In this document: piece after piece, positions 22,879 through 33,787 of the stretch | Layout of the letters: every line of letters starts with the position of its first letter | How positions within the stretch are numbered: the stretch's first letter is position 1 | Source of the DNA: Erodium maritimum | Taxonomy: Eukaryota; Streptophyta; Magnoliopsida; Geraniales; Geraniaceae | Reading direction: 5' to 3' | Length of the DNA: 64,000 nucleotides | Assembly: GCA_963921825.1 (NCBI GenBank) | Contig: OY997596.1 | Location: 14,017,001-14,081,000, forward strand | Made by a program: the position numbers and the translations under genes | Notes under the pieces: generated by a model | The model's input: only the letters and a program-made list of their open reading frames with translations | Databases searched by the model: none | Told to the model about the DNA's origin: nothing

Positions 22879-25142
22879 GCGTATCGGAAGTGAAGGCCGA
22901 AATGCGGAATAATCCTTCCCGTGAAGATGAACATATGCACAATAGTGCAAAATGGGCAGAGAGAATGAAGCCTCCAGACACCCCCAGACCCTCCCTCATC
23001 CTTGCCTCTCGCTCCTTTAGCCAAATCTCCTTCTTCTTGCCTCTTCGTCTGCAACCTCCCCCTCAACTTCAACCATGATCAGCTCTTCTTCCTCTTATAA
23101 AAGTTTGGCACGGTTAGTCGAGCCTTTCTTCCATCGAAGCTCAACAATTCCGGAAAAAGGTTTGGACTTGTTTTCTTTCTCTATTCAGATGTTTCTTCTG
23201 CCGTTGTCTTAGCTTTTAATCGCTCTGTGGTTGGCTCAGAACAAATCATAGTAGACTTCGCCCTTCGCTCCTCTCCAACTCTGGCCTTGAAACCCAAGTC
23301 TGGACCCTCCCTGGTCCCTCCTCAGACCACTCCTGGTCGGCCATCCTTCAAGGATGCGGTTTTGGGCTCCCCTACAGCGGCCCCGAGCTATCCAGAGTCG
23401 CAAACGACCCTCTCTTGCTCCGGCTCGCCCAACCTCTTTTGCTCCCTCTTATTGAACACCACTGTTGTTGGCATCTCTCATTCTTGTTAGAGCTCTAAGG
23501 AAATCTTGGACGAGTTCCCTTCGGCTCAGAAATTGAAGGCTCATCTCTTTGACCTGGGCAACAGAGCTTTCTCGATTTCGTTCACCAACGTCGAATCCCT
23601 CGAAGCCACTGCGCTAGGCAATTGGGATTGGCTTCGTCCTTGGTTCTTTGATTTCTACCGTTCCAAGCTATTGCCGACGAAGGTTGTTTCTGCTGGATCT
23701 CAATCTCCGGCATCCCCTTTATCGGTTGGTCGAAATGCTCAATCCTCAGCATTGTTGCTACTGTGGGGACTCCGATTGCAATCCATCATCTCTCAAGCTC
23801 TATGGAACGTGTGGACAAAGCTTTCGTGCTCATTCACTCTCAGCTCTCGGACCCATAGGCCCTGGTGGTGGAGCTCAAAATCGTAGGTTCATCCTATCGC
23901 ACTCACGTCTTGACCCTTGAGCCTCATCTTGTTCCCACCTTCTCTCCTCCCCCGGAGCCCTTAGAGTTTGAGGAAGGGGAATTTTGCGCCCCCTCTATTG
24001 CCAGATCCCACCAGCTCGCCTCTCCGAACCAGTCACTGGATCTTCATTCCTCGCACGTTGCGGTCGCCACTCGGGCTTCTTGGGAATCTCTACGTCGAAG
24101 GACAAGCTCTCCGATCGATTCTTTGCGTCGGAGATCCATCTCTGCTCCGTCGACGTTGGTCTCGGATACCCCCCGACCCTCCTCTTCTTCCAATTTCCGT
24201 AGCTTTTCGAAGATTTCTCTGGCTTCTCCGAGAAATTTTTTGGAAGAGAAGAGGCTCGGGAGCGTTGACAAGTCCTCTAGTGCTTTCTCCCCACAGTGCT
24301 TCTCGCCTCCGAACCATCCTCTGGTCGGATGTCGGTTCGCCGTCGCCGGTGCCCTGTTTCATCAGGTTAAAGGATCGAAATTTCTGGAAGAGGGGGAGGT
24401 AGTCCTTGAAGACGAAGAGACGACGGAGGACTTGGCCGGTGTAGTCAGGACCGGCGACCCCCGACCGATCCTTGACCCCCCAGTTTCTGGTCCAGAGCGT
24501 GTCTCTTTGCCTCCTGCGGCATTGAGTTCCAAGGAGCACGATACCTCGTCTCCTGAGTCTTCGCTTCCGAAGTCAGCGTGCGTCGCGAGTTCCAAGGTTG
24601 ACGATCCGCTTCAACTTCCTCACTTTTCCGAGGTGTTTAATGGGATTGGGCCCTCGAACCATCCCAACCGGCCCGTGGCTTCTCTGGGCTCTCCTTGGCC
24701 GGCCATTAAGCCCATCCCAACTCTGAAGCTTCAGCTCTCCTTGCTAATGCAGCCAAGCCATCATCGTTCTCATCCTTCATCGCCGAGATCCATTCTCCTG
24801 TTGTGGACCCAGACTTTCTCCTCCCTCGGCTTAAACGGAAGAACATGCGTTCTAGGAATAATCGTCTTAAGCACTCAAAAGCGCTCAAAGACATTTTCTC
24901 CTCCCGTTCGCTTCGTAAAAAATTTGAAGCTAGAAGTGCCTGGACTTTTTGCAATTTGGTGGGTCTCACCTCTTCTTTCAATGATAAGGTTACTTCAATT
25001 AGTTTCAGAATCTTGGCTGCTAAGCCTGGATCCTCTCTTGTCTTTGTTTCAAAGTTCTTTTCTAGGGCCCTCCGGTCCTTCTCTCTTCGTCCCTTTGTAA
25101 TTTTTATTGCTTGGGTTAAATAAAATCGTTTTTTTTTTGCTG
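22879..25142 (+). mobile_element. ORF1-only LINE (LINE c) inside Copia B
   Basis: The flanks are ATCAATTTTTGTAGGAA (22862-22878) and ATCAATTTTTTTAGGAA (25143-25159), a 17-bp target duplication with one mismatch, which fixes both ends. The element has a 5' leader, a frame-shifted ORF1 (23073-25100), and then directly a tail with TTAAATAAAATCG and T10-GCTG. No endonuclease or reverse transcriptase sequence is present. The LINE is younger than the copia element it split. Confidence 0.9.
23073..25100 (+). pseudogene. LINE ORF1 (nucleic acid-binding type), frameshifted
   Basis: The reading runs through several frames. An early part has MISSSSSYKSLARLVEPFF, then FPSAQKLKAHLFDLGNRAF, and in another frame WISISGIPFIGWS followed by SSSMERVDKAFVLIHS. 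This matches the N-terminal DUF4283-like domain of plant L1 ORF1, which binds RNA in known families. A long Ser/Pro-rich middle (23865-25000) follows. The C-terminal SRSLRKKFEARSAWTFCNLV motif is shared with the fragment at 10560-10890. Frameshifts show it is not functional here. The DUF4283 match is from motif memory and is moderately sure. Confidence 0.65.
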
Positions 25143-25159
25143 ATCAATTTTTTTAGGAA

Positions 25160-25494
25160 ACTCTTTAGTGAACAAATCTGCAAGATTGTCACAAGAACGA
25201 ATTTGACAAATATCGATATCTCCCTCTTATTAAGTTCATGAGTAAATAAGAAATTAGGGGAAATGTATTTCGTTCTATCTCTTTGATGTAGCCTCCTTTG
25301 ATCTGAGCTATACAAGATGTATTATCTACGTATAAGACAATTGGACTTCCTTTATTTATTGAAAGATCACATGATTCTCGGATTTGATGGATTAAGGACC
25401 TTAGCCATATACACTCAGGAGTTTCTTCATGAAGAGTTATCAATTCAACTAATTTGAAGAAGTGGTTGTAAGGGTCTGTTTTGTTAAGCGCCAA
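25160..25494 (-). pseudogene. Copia B RNase H domain, broken
   Basis: The - strand frame reads HEETPECIWLRSLIHQIRES, then PIVLYVDNTSCIAQIKGGYI, and after a frameshift ERTKYISPNFLFTHEL. These match the copia RNase H core (usually YCDNxxAI...KHI..R.HF.R). This domain removes the RNA template during cDNA synthesis. The LINE insertion point lies just downstream (25159). Confidence 0.85.
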
Positions 25495-25893
25495 GATATA
25501 TCGGTGTCACCATATGTAAATACATACCAATTTTGTGACCACGCTTTGTGTGGATCAGATAAATATCTGGCATCAACCATATCCAATCAATTCAGACTTC
25601 GAGTCTTTTGAATAAAATAACCATTTATATATAATGTTCCTCGAAGATATCTTTAAAAAAAATTGACCCAGTTCAATGTCTTCGAATTGGAGAAGAACTA
25701 AATCTTGCTAGAAAATTAATAGAAAATGAAATATCATGACGGGTGCAATTATGAAGATACATTAACGCCCTAATGTCACTAAGATATGGTACTTCTGGAC
25801 CAAGATATGGTACTTTGGGACCAAGATATGGTACTTTGGGACCAAGGAGTTCTTCTTCTTTTCGGGGGCGAAATGAATCTTTTTCACATCAAG

Positions 25894-26450
25894 TTATCGA
25901 ACAACCATGGGGGAACTCAAATGATGTGAATTATCCATATTGAATAGTTTAAGGATCTTCTCAATATGTGATGACTGGTAAACAAAAATCTCCTTCGAAA
26001 AATGTTCAATCTGAAGGCCGAGACAAAATTTTGTTTTTCCCAAGTATTTCATTTCGAATTCACTTTTCAAGTATTCCATCGTCTCTACAAGTTCATCATG
26101 CGTTCCAATGATGTTCAAATCATCAACATAGACCGCGATGATGGAAAATCCGGTTTTCATCCGTTTAATAAAAACACATGGACATATTTTATTGTTGGTG
26201 TATCCTTCTTTAAAAAGGTATTCACTGAGACGATTATACCACATTCGACCAGATTGTTTTAGACCATACAAAGATCTTTGGAGCTTTATTGAGTACATTT
26301 CTCTGGGTTTTGAGATGCATGCTTCAAGCATTGTTAGTCCTTCAGGGATTATCATGTAAATGTCATTATCAAGTGACCCATATATATAGGTTGTCATGAT
26401 ATCCATCAAGTTCATTTGGAATCCCTCTGAAATTACATACTGAGTGAAAA
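25894..26450 (-). pseudogene. Copia B reverse transcriptase
   Basis: A 173-codon frame (26415-25894) contains MDIMTTYIYGSLDNDIYMII, KLQRSLYGLKQSGRMWYNRL and FSIIAVYVDDLNIIGTHDEL. The YVDD catalytic box is intact, and so is the LYGLKQS motif. The N-terminal part upstream (to about 26450) is interrupted. It would copy the element's RNA in cytoplasmic particles. The integrase-RT linker is degraded. Confidence 0.95.
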
Positions 26451-26639
26451 TCTAAACGTGATTGCATCCATGACCGGTGAATATGTCTCTTCATAACAAT
26501 TTCTTTTATGTTCCATCTTTCACCTGAAGTGACATAGTTAATCGAGATCTCTTCATTGTCATCTTTTCAGGTGTTTTATCATCTCTTGAAGACGTCTCTT
26601 CATTTTTCACATTTATTCTTTAGGAATTGTGATATAATT

Positions 26640-27308
26640 TGATGTACTAACTTGTCGAACTTATTCCTTTCTTTTTCTTGGGTTTTTATCTTTGGGTCCA
26701 ATAGGCTTGCCACGCTTCTTGCGTGCTTTATACTCATTTACTAGCGCTAGCATATTTCCCATTTCTTCATCAGGAAGAGTAATTCTACAAGGAACATTAG
26801 CAACGGGTATCTATGATTTTATCACAGTCTTGACATCTGTAAATGCATTAGACAATGTGTTTGCAACCTTTCGTAAGTGGATAATTTTCTGAACTCCTAG
26901 TTCACATTGATTCGTACGAGGATCAAAATGAGACAATGTCAATGCATTCCATGAAATTTCTAGTCTTTCTTTTTCAGACATTTCTTTATCTCCCCCTAAT
27001 GCAGGGAAAATTGTCTTATCAAATTGACAGTCGGTAAATCGTGCCGTAAACATATCACCTGTCATGAGTTCCAATATACCTCTATGAATTCTTTCTAAAA
27101 ATGTTGGATATTCAGTCTCAACTTTCATTCGAGATGGTCTTGTAATAAGTTTTCCTTGAAAATAAGCAACGCATGGGTAATCTTTTGACAAAAGGACATT
27201 TTTACTCTTTAGGGTATGTCCATGTGAATTTTCTATGATTTTTCGCATCATTATACAACCTAGATGGCCTAAACGATCATGCCATGTCATAAAATTTGAT
27301 GGGTCCAT
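26640..27308 (-). pseudogene. Copia B pre-integrase and internally deleted integrase
   Basis: The frame starts WHDRLGHLGCIMMRKIIENS, the HHCC zinc-finger part, with PCVAYFQGKL where the Cys pair should be (one Cys changed). It passes through FLERIHRGI and then abruptly to TARFTDCQFDKTIFPALGG and DPRTNQCELGVQKIIHL, which belong to the C-terminal linker. The DDE catalytic core is therefore mostly deleted. The order matches copia pol on the - strand. Confidence 0.85.
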
Positions 27309-27849
27309 TGGTTTTGGTTAATCATGTACCATATTGGATACAATTAGAATAAGGAAATATAATATGATCCAGAGCTATATGAAGGGAGTATTTTCCGCAA
27401 TTTCTTTTCTCCCCGAGACCATGGATGTGATGTATAAACATTCAACATCATTTTCATTTGTTGTCTCAATGTGATAACCATTTCGACGAATATCTTTGAA
27501 ACTTAATAAGTTTCTATTTTATCTGGTTGAGAATATTGCATCATTGATAATTAATTCTGTAACATTACATTGGCTCTTCCGGAGCCTTCAATAAGATCCG
27601 ATGCACCAGATATTTTCCTGTTGCGTTTAAAATAATTAGGGAGATTTTTTTCCATAGTTCTTCGTAAGACAAATAAATAAAAATAGAAACAAGGCATGCA
27701 CTCCAAATGTTTCATTTCGCAATAACAAGGTAGCTCTTCCGGAGCCCTCTATTATATTTGCAGCACCCATAATGGAGTTTATGTTTGCCTTGTTGTTGTA
27801 ACACTATCAACAATACACATATCTTTATAATTTTTGTAATTATATAGAA
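27309..27849 (-). pseudogene. Copia B protease region remnants
   Basis: In several - strand frames, IEGSGRA with RNL-like and SSGSYYIS-like segments appears at about 27590-27400. This matches the segment between protease and integrase zinc finger in this copia group. A second IEGSGRATLL segment lies at about 27760-27730, suggesting a local duplication. The Mutator-like element begins at 27850. Confidence 0.6.
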
Positions 27850-30050
27850 GGGTTATTTACGATTTGGTACCCAAATGTTTCGTCCATGAACGATTTGGTA
27901 CCCTTATGTTTCAAATGACCAATTTGGTACCCAAATAATTTGTTCATGGACGGAAGTGGCATATTCAGTTAGAAAACTAATGGAATATTCCTCTAAGTTA
28001 GTCATGTGTAGTTAAGTGGGGTGTGAAATGACGATTTTACCCTTTCTTATTTTAAGCTTATAAATTTGATAGACAAAATTACCATTATACCCTTAGTTAT
28101 AATACAATAAATAAAACAAATAAAAATTAAAAAATTAAAAACTAAAATAATAATTAAAAAAACTAATTACATAATTCATCAGAAACGATTGTGCCCTCTC
28201 TCATGCTCTCATTCGCGTTTATTCTAGATAGTTCACCTCTCTCTTTATCTCAACCTGTTCATCTTCACCGAGCCTCCAACTTCGCTCCTCCGACCTCGCG
28301 AGCAAGTATTATTCTCGGGCAAACAAATCCCCTTCTCTGACCAGAAAGTCCTCATGCGAGACGGTGATTTAATTTTGGGGCCAAGTCAACGCCTTATGGG
28401 ACGAGGGGGCGATGACGAGCTTCTTCTCAGATCTGAAGTTCCAGATTTGTGGCTTCTCTATGGCGGCGGTGATGACAAAACCGGGGTTGTGGTGGTGCTA
28501 GAGCTCTTCTTCTCCAAAGGGACGTGGTGTTGGAGTTCTTCTTCCACCCATGCTCAACGGAGAGTTCTCGAAGCTTTGAGTTCGTGTCCAGATCAGAAGC
28601 CGGAGAACGACGTCGACCCATTTCCCTGTCCCTCATAGGACCCCATCTACGATTTCATGTAGATCTGTTATCTAGACCATGAATCGTGGTCTAAGCAGAG
28701 AGGGGAGGCGAAGGCTCGGCAAAGAGGGGCGGCGAAGGCTCGCCGGAGGAGAACTCAAGTTCACGGGAAGCTTTAGGGTTTGACTATCGTTAGATGAAGA
28801 TGACCTTCTTCTCCAAATTGATTGTCAATCGGCATGAAGCCCGAGTCCTCCACCATCGGCATGAAGCCCGAGTCCAAATTAATTGAAATCGATTTAGGGG
28901 TTTAGTTTGTTTTTTTATTGATTGAAAACCATGAAGTGCAAATTGAAAATCAATTTCTGGGTTTGTTCATCTATTAATCTGGAAATCGAAAAAAAATCGT
29001 GTTTGTTTATCTGTTAATCAATTTTTCTGGGTTTGTTCATCTGTTAATATGGAAATGGTAAATAAAAGGGATAATTCCATTTTAGTACCCTAAAACTTTC
29101 AGATTTCGTTTTTAGTACCCTAAATGTTTTTTGTGCCACTTCAGTACCCTAAATCTTCGTTTATTCCAGTTTAGTACACAACGTCTGATTTTTTTATCTA
29201 TAAAAAATCATTTTTATTTTTCAAAAATTCAATTTGTTTAAACTACCAAAGGGTAGTTTTGGTATTATTATAAAAGATAGGGTCATGTGCAAGGCACATG
29301 ACGTTTTTCCATCCAAAAATGGATGGAAAATCAGACATTGGGTACTAAACTGGAATAAACAAAGATTTAGGGTACTGAAGTGACACAAAAAATATTTACG
29401 GTACTAAAAACGAAATCCGAAAGTTTTAGGGTACTAAAATGGAATTATCCCTAAATAAAAATATGGTTTGTTCATCTGTTCTTTTTTCATTTGAAATTAC
29501 CCAGCTCAGATAAGAAGAAGAGATAATGTGTATTGACAGAAATGACATAAAAGAAAATAAAAGAAATTAACAAATTTTGAGAAATTTTTTTATAAAAAAT
29601 AATATACATTTTAAAATTTCTGGAATAAAAATAATTAAAAAGAGTAAAAAATTAATATATAAAAATAATAAAAAGTAAAGAAGTTAAAGAAAATAAAAAA
29701 AGTAATGAAAATAAAAATAAATAAATGATAATTTGGTTTTAAATAAATAGTTTATTTTAAAAAAATATATAATTTAATTATTTTATTTTGTAAATTGAAA
29801 ATAATTAGAAAATATAAATCGAAGGAAAATAATAATTGAGGGTATAATGGTCTTTTTGCTCTTAAGTCAAAAGTCAACTGAAATACCAAAGGGTAAAATG
29901 GTCATTTCACTTTGGTCTGTTAGTTTTTTAACCCCATCAACTCAAATCGTTCGTGGACAAAACATTTGGGTACCAAATTGGAATAAAAATTCACAAGGGT
30001 ACCAAATCGTTCGTGGACGAAACATTTGGGTACCAAATCGTAAATAACCC
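27850..30050. mobile_element. Mutator-like element (2201 bp) with long inverted ends and GC-rich cargo
   Basis: The left end begins GGGTTATTTACGATTTGGTA; the complement of the right end begins with the same 20 bases. The inverted ends extend over 100 bases and are built from repeated TTGGTACCC(AAATG) words. The flanks TATATAGAA (27841-27849) and TAGATAGAA (30051-30059) form a 9-bp target duplication with one mismatch. The centre (28200-28800) is GC-rich and gene-like, with an open frame 28354-28638 without known motifs. That composition suggests captured host DNA (Pack-MULE type), but this is an inference. A transposase is absent. Confidence 0.85.
29068..29451. mobile_element. Mutator-like inverted-repeat element (384 bp), MITE 2
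   Basis: It lies inside the 2201-bp element. Inverted ends of about 110 bases start GGGATAATTCCATTTTAGTA and consist of repeated TTTAGTACCCTAAA words. The flanks TAAATAAAA (29059-29067) and TAAATAAAA (29452-29460) are a perfect 9-bp target duplication. Only a short centre (about 29185-29330) separates the ends, with no coding sequence. Confidence 0.92.
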
Positions 30051-30469
30051 TAGATAGAATACTTCTGGGATCCATATCCTTTAATATGAGAAAATTAATG
30101 TATTACTTTACATACTATAAAAGAATATAACAGAAATATTAATACAAATAATCCAAAGATTGGCTCATATGCATGATACTTGTTTTCCCGTCATCATCTA
30201 CAAACGAGTTAGAGAGATTTGATTAGATCTTCAAGATCTAGGTCATCAATAAAGTTTTTATGCACCCTTTATTATTTTTCATCAATCAAATCTTTGATCA
30301 CACTTCAGTTAGGCGACCAACTACATTTACAATATAACTTCCATCACGTTCATGAGTTTTCGGTTGGTGGGCCATATTCTTTCTTATGTCTTTCATACTC
30401 GTTCCACTTCTAGTGGTACACATTATTTTTCATGAAACTGAAATTATCATGCCCATAGAAAAAAAATAT

Positions 30470-31115
30470 TAGGCTTCAAGCGTTGGACACAAGTTACAAG
30501 CTTCGAGCTTGTGGTATGTCATTTAGTCATAAAAGTAAGTTTCAGGTTTATACTTTGAACTAAAACTTCAGGTTTTATCATCATTAGGTACATGTGAACT
30601 TTGGGTCACACTGATTTCAGCATGTTATAAGACCCACGATCTTTAATCAAAACTTCAGGTTCCGTAAACATCTTTTCTCGTTAATATTTAAACTTCGGGT
30701 TCAAAATGGTTCGACATTGTAAAAAAATAAAATGAATATAATCAACTAAGTAAAAATCTAAGTAAAGAACGTGCCATTAATATCATGAACCATCAATTGT
30801 AATACTCTTATTCATATATGTGAGAGAATACACAACATTTGTTGTACCATGTATTTGGAACTTCTGGTCCTACATACATCAAGTCGATGGTACTATGTAT
30901 TTGGAATTTCTTATCCAACATACAATCATATTTTTAAACTTCAGGCTACAAATATACGACTTCACAAATTTATTCACAAAACGACCGTGCGACATGCGAA
31001 CACATGGAGTAGCCAAACTACCCATGTAACCGTATATATTTTTTTTCAAGCTTCATTCCTTTAAGCCAAGCTGCATGTGATAAGCAAACAGTTCGTAGCT
31101 TGGAACTTCAGGTCC
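30470..31115 (-). repeat. Dispersed CTTCAGGTT words in the Copia B leader region
   Basis: About nine imperfect copies of AACTTCAGGTT are spread over 650 bp, for example near 30538, 30567, 30647, 30690, 30859, 30939 and 31105, some as CTTCGGG or CTTCTGG. The spacing is irregular. The interval 30060-31347 holds no recognisable gag, although gag would be expected here. Confidence 0.6.
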
Positions 31116-31347
31116 AAATGCTTCAATTTTAACAAATCTCACATTCGAGTGTAAACAACAAAACACATGTATATAATAAACATCAAGTTTCTGATGTGAA
31201 AGATCCAATGTATATTGGCAATCACAAAGCATACTTATTGAAAAACGTAAATGAATTTGTACAAATAAGCATGAATCAAATTCAAATAAATTCACGATAA
31301 TACAAGCTTTTGATACCTGGATAGTAGAGCAATTCGTGCTGATAGCG

Positions 31348-31629
31348 TGTTATGAAAGTAAGAACAGTACTTGTGAATAGAAGAACAATATCAAAGAGAA
31401 CAAGAAAACATGGAGAGAGTAAAATAGATTATTTCATTGATATGCTTTCATCCTTTAAAATAGCCTCTATTTATAGGCTCATAACATGTACATGAAGGGT
31501 CATAAACTTAATGACATATTAACCTATACACATTAACCTACACATAAAGAAAGGAAATGGAAAGTCAAAAGTCTTGCAACTTTAGTCTCCATGAAATTAA
31601 TTAGTCATCCAACACATATTTTCATAACA
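31348..31629 (-). repeat. 5' LTR of Copia B
   Basis: 282 bp, TGTTATGAAAG...TTTTCATAACA. Next to it on the element's inner side, the complement of 31310-31347 reads CGCTATCAGCACGAATTG, a possible mutated form of the tRNA-Met primer site TGGTATCAGAGC. Confidence 0.9.
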
Positions 31630-32489
31630 ACATAGAGTTTATAGAGATTCTAATATGAGCGTACTTTTACTATTTTAAGAAAAAGCTTTCTTGTCGTTCT
31701 ATTAATTCAAGTGTATTTTCTATGTTTTCTTGGACCTTGAAGTCAAGTCGACAGTAATTAGATATTTGTATACCATTTAATTTCGAGATAATTGAGTTAA
31801 ACTTAATTAGTTTGATGCTGATGTTTCTCGGCCATTGTTGTATGATAGGGCTACATATGTGTCGCCGTCACTAGTCACTTTATTGTTGAATCCCTTCGTC
31901 GCCAAGGAAGATTATCCCTATTAAGTACCAGGTCCAATCGACAGTCGCACTGATTGCTGATGACCTCCTCTTCCCATCACAGTTTTGTCGCTTCAGTGGT
32001 GGAACGACGGACGAGCTCTTTTTTCCCGTCGATCTCACCCTTTTTCTTTTTGCAAGGTGTAATCATACGGAAATTCGTGGGACGCAATTGAGGAGGAACG
32101 TCCCTCTGTCTGATTACACCCCTCCTCCTTCTAAATATCCTTGTTCGATCGCACTCCTCACGAGAAACGAGTCCTCGCCATAGGAGCAGGTAGCATTTAG
32201 GCATAATCCTAGGCACATGTTTCTTTAGTTGATTATGTCTAATCATACAGAAATTCGCGGGACGCAATCGAGGAGGAACGTTCTGCTCCCTAACTCTACT
32301 CCATCTTTCAAATACCTCTCTTCGGTCCCACTTTTTACGAGAAATGAGTCACCACCATGGGATCAAGCAACAGTTAGTCACCATCCTAAACAATGGTTTC
32401 TTCACTTGATTATGTTCTTTTTTATTTATCCCAATTTATTTTTTATTTCGAAACCAAATTTATCTTCAGCAGCTGTTTTAGAACTTATG
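31630..32489. other. Non-coding stretch with one tandem duplication
   Basis: No gene or element end is recognised besides the duplication at 32061-32415. Confidence 0.45.
32061..32415. repeat. Diverged 180-bp tandem duplication
   Basis: The two copies (32061-32240 and 32241-32415) begin AATCATAC(G/A)GAAATTCG followed by GGGACGCAAT(T/C)GAGGAGG and end GTTTCTT(T/C)A(G/C)TTGATTATG. The TTCACGAGAAA(C/T)GAGTC-like block is shared too. Substitutions are spread evenly. No long open frame spans both copies. Confidence 0.8.
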
Positions 32490-32500
32490 AATGAGGGATA

Positions 32501-33689
32501 TTTTTTTTGAGAAGAAATGGAAATATTATTAATTAAAGCATTCAGGTGATCGCAAGATTGCTCTCACCATACAACCAAAAACTAGACTAATAGTGCAAAA
32601 CAAGAACTGAAAAGTAAATGTTGCTCTGGGCATAGGGGTGGTCGGAGGGGGAAATCTACGGTAGCATCCGGAGACACCGATATAGCATGCTCCAACAAAA
32701 GGGCACTGATCGAGCGGACTAAGTGGAAAGTTTATAGTGGTGGACCGATAACTCCCCCAGTAAGTCAGCGTGCGTCGTCCTCCCTTGATTGATATTTGCA
32801 GGGCTCTTGAACGCGGGATTGCTGACCCCGGACTGATAGGGAAGAATCTTGTCGACTGTTGGTGGTACCGTCGCCACCAGTCTGCCAGGGAGGTGGTGGA
32901 GTCGACCAACCCCTCCCTGGGACTCCAGAGATTCATTCTTGGAGGCGGAGGTGCTTGTGGCCCCCCGTCGCTGCTATGTGTGATGCCCCATCTAACGCCC
33001 CATCCCAGGCCGGGGCATCCAATCCGGCCCGCTCTGCCAGGCCCGACAGGCATCCGTTAGAAGACCACGCCTTAGCCCCATGTCCGCTCGGTCTCGGACC
33101 GACCCATCTGCAGAAACCCTAGTGGTGTCGCGCGCCACCGCCTATGGTTCCGATGCCGATGACACTACCACAACGTCTCCGTTAACCTCTACCACCGGTG
33201 CCCCTTTTTTCCCCGGTGCACCATCAGCAGCCGACGCCAGAGCCTCCAGCGATCTCCTCACCCGTGGACGAGGACCCCTCGCCGGCGTTGATCGTACCAG
33301 TCCCCAACGGTGATGCATGGATGTGATCCCAGCACCCCCCGTATCTCCTCCCTGCGTACCTCAAGGAACCCCCGGTCTTGTTGAGTCCCCCGTCGTCGCC
33401 GAGAACGTCATGACCTCCCTCTCCTTCCCCGTCTCCATCGCCCGCGGCGACATCGACTCAGGCGCTGTGTACTCAGGCGCCGCATCCTGCGAACGTGGCG
33501 AGTCTTCCTCCACCGCCACCTTCGCCGTGTTATCCTTGATCACCTCGATGCTCGATTCCCGGAACCACTCCGAAGCGTCACCGGACTCACTAGACAATTT
33601 AGCAGCCGAGGTCGCCATTGATTGCCAAGAAGAAATCGCAAAACCCTAACCCTAACAGAGAGCAGCGACTGCGCTTAACATCGTTTTTT
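32501..33689 (-). mobile_element. ORF1-only LINE (LINE d), 1189 bp
   Basis: Perfect 11-bp flanks AATGAGGGATA (32490-32500 and 33690-33700) define a target duplication. On the - strand it starts with a short leader containing TTAGGGTTAGGGTTTTGCG and a start codon near 33618, and runs through a Pro/Ser-rich open region. It ends with a 3' UTR (CTTTAATTAATAATATTTCC) and an A8 tail (32501-32508). There is no endonuclease or reverse transcriptase part. Confidence 0.85.
32529..33618 (-). pseudogene. LINE ORF1-like N terminus, broken
   Basis: The frame begins MATSAAKLSSESGDASEW and runs for 85 codons (33618-33361); another frame continues (33053-32529) with Gly/Pro-rich sequence. I see no RRM, DUF4283 or zinc-knuckle motif. 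Its assignment as a LINE ORF1 rests on position after a leader, in an element with an A tail and a target duplication. An alternative is a retroposed host transcript. Confidence 0.5.
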
Positions 33690-33749
33690 AATGAGGGATA
33701 GAGGTTTGAGGTCCCCGTTTTATGTATTTTACTACTTAAATTCCAACAA

Positions 33750-33753
<4 letters not shown>

Positions 33754-33778
<25 letters not shown>
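33754..33778. repeat. (AT)12 microsatellite
   Basis: An uninterrupted AT dinucleotide run upstream of the PDC promoter duplication. Likely polymorphic in length. Confidence 0.95.
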
Positions 33779-33781
<3 letters not shown>

Positions 33782-33787
33782 AGAGGG

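Larger units (their letters stand above)
22309..31629 (-). mobile_element. Copia B: Ty1/copia element with nested insertions
   Basis: It is bounded by two 282-bp LTRs (22309-22590 and 31348-31629) and flanked by ATATA (22304-22308) and ACATA (31630-31634), a 5-bp target duplication with one mismatch. On the - strand the order is 5' LTR, leader, protease, integrase, reverse transcriptase, RNase H, a polypurine tract (complement of CTCCCCCTTT at 22591-22600) and 3' LTR. Recognisable gag is lacking. A LINE (22879-25142) and a Mutator-like element (27850-30050) sit inside. The LTRs differ at about 18 positions by eye, so it is an old insertion. Confidence 0.9.

Noticed and set aside
23865..25100. 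411-codon frame as an independent gene
   Set aside because: It is one of several frames through a frameshifted LINE ORF1; flanking target duplications enclose it.
28354..28638. Small gene of 94 codons
   Set aside because: No known motif, and a frame on the opposite strand is also open; it lies in the cargo of a Mutator-like element and is noted only there.
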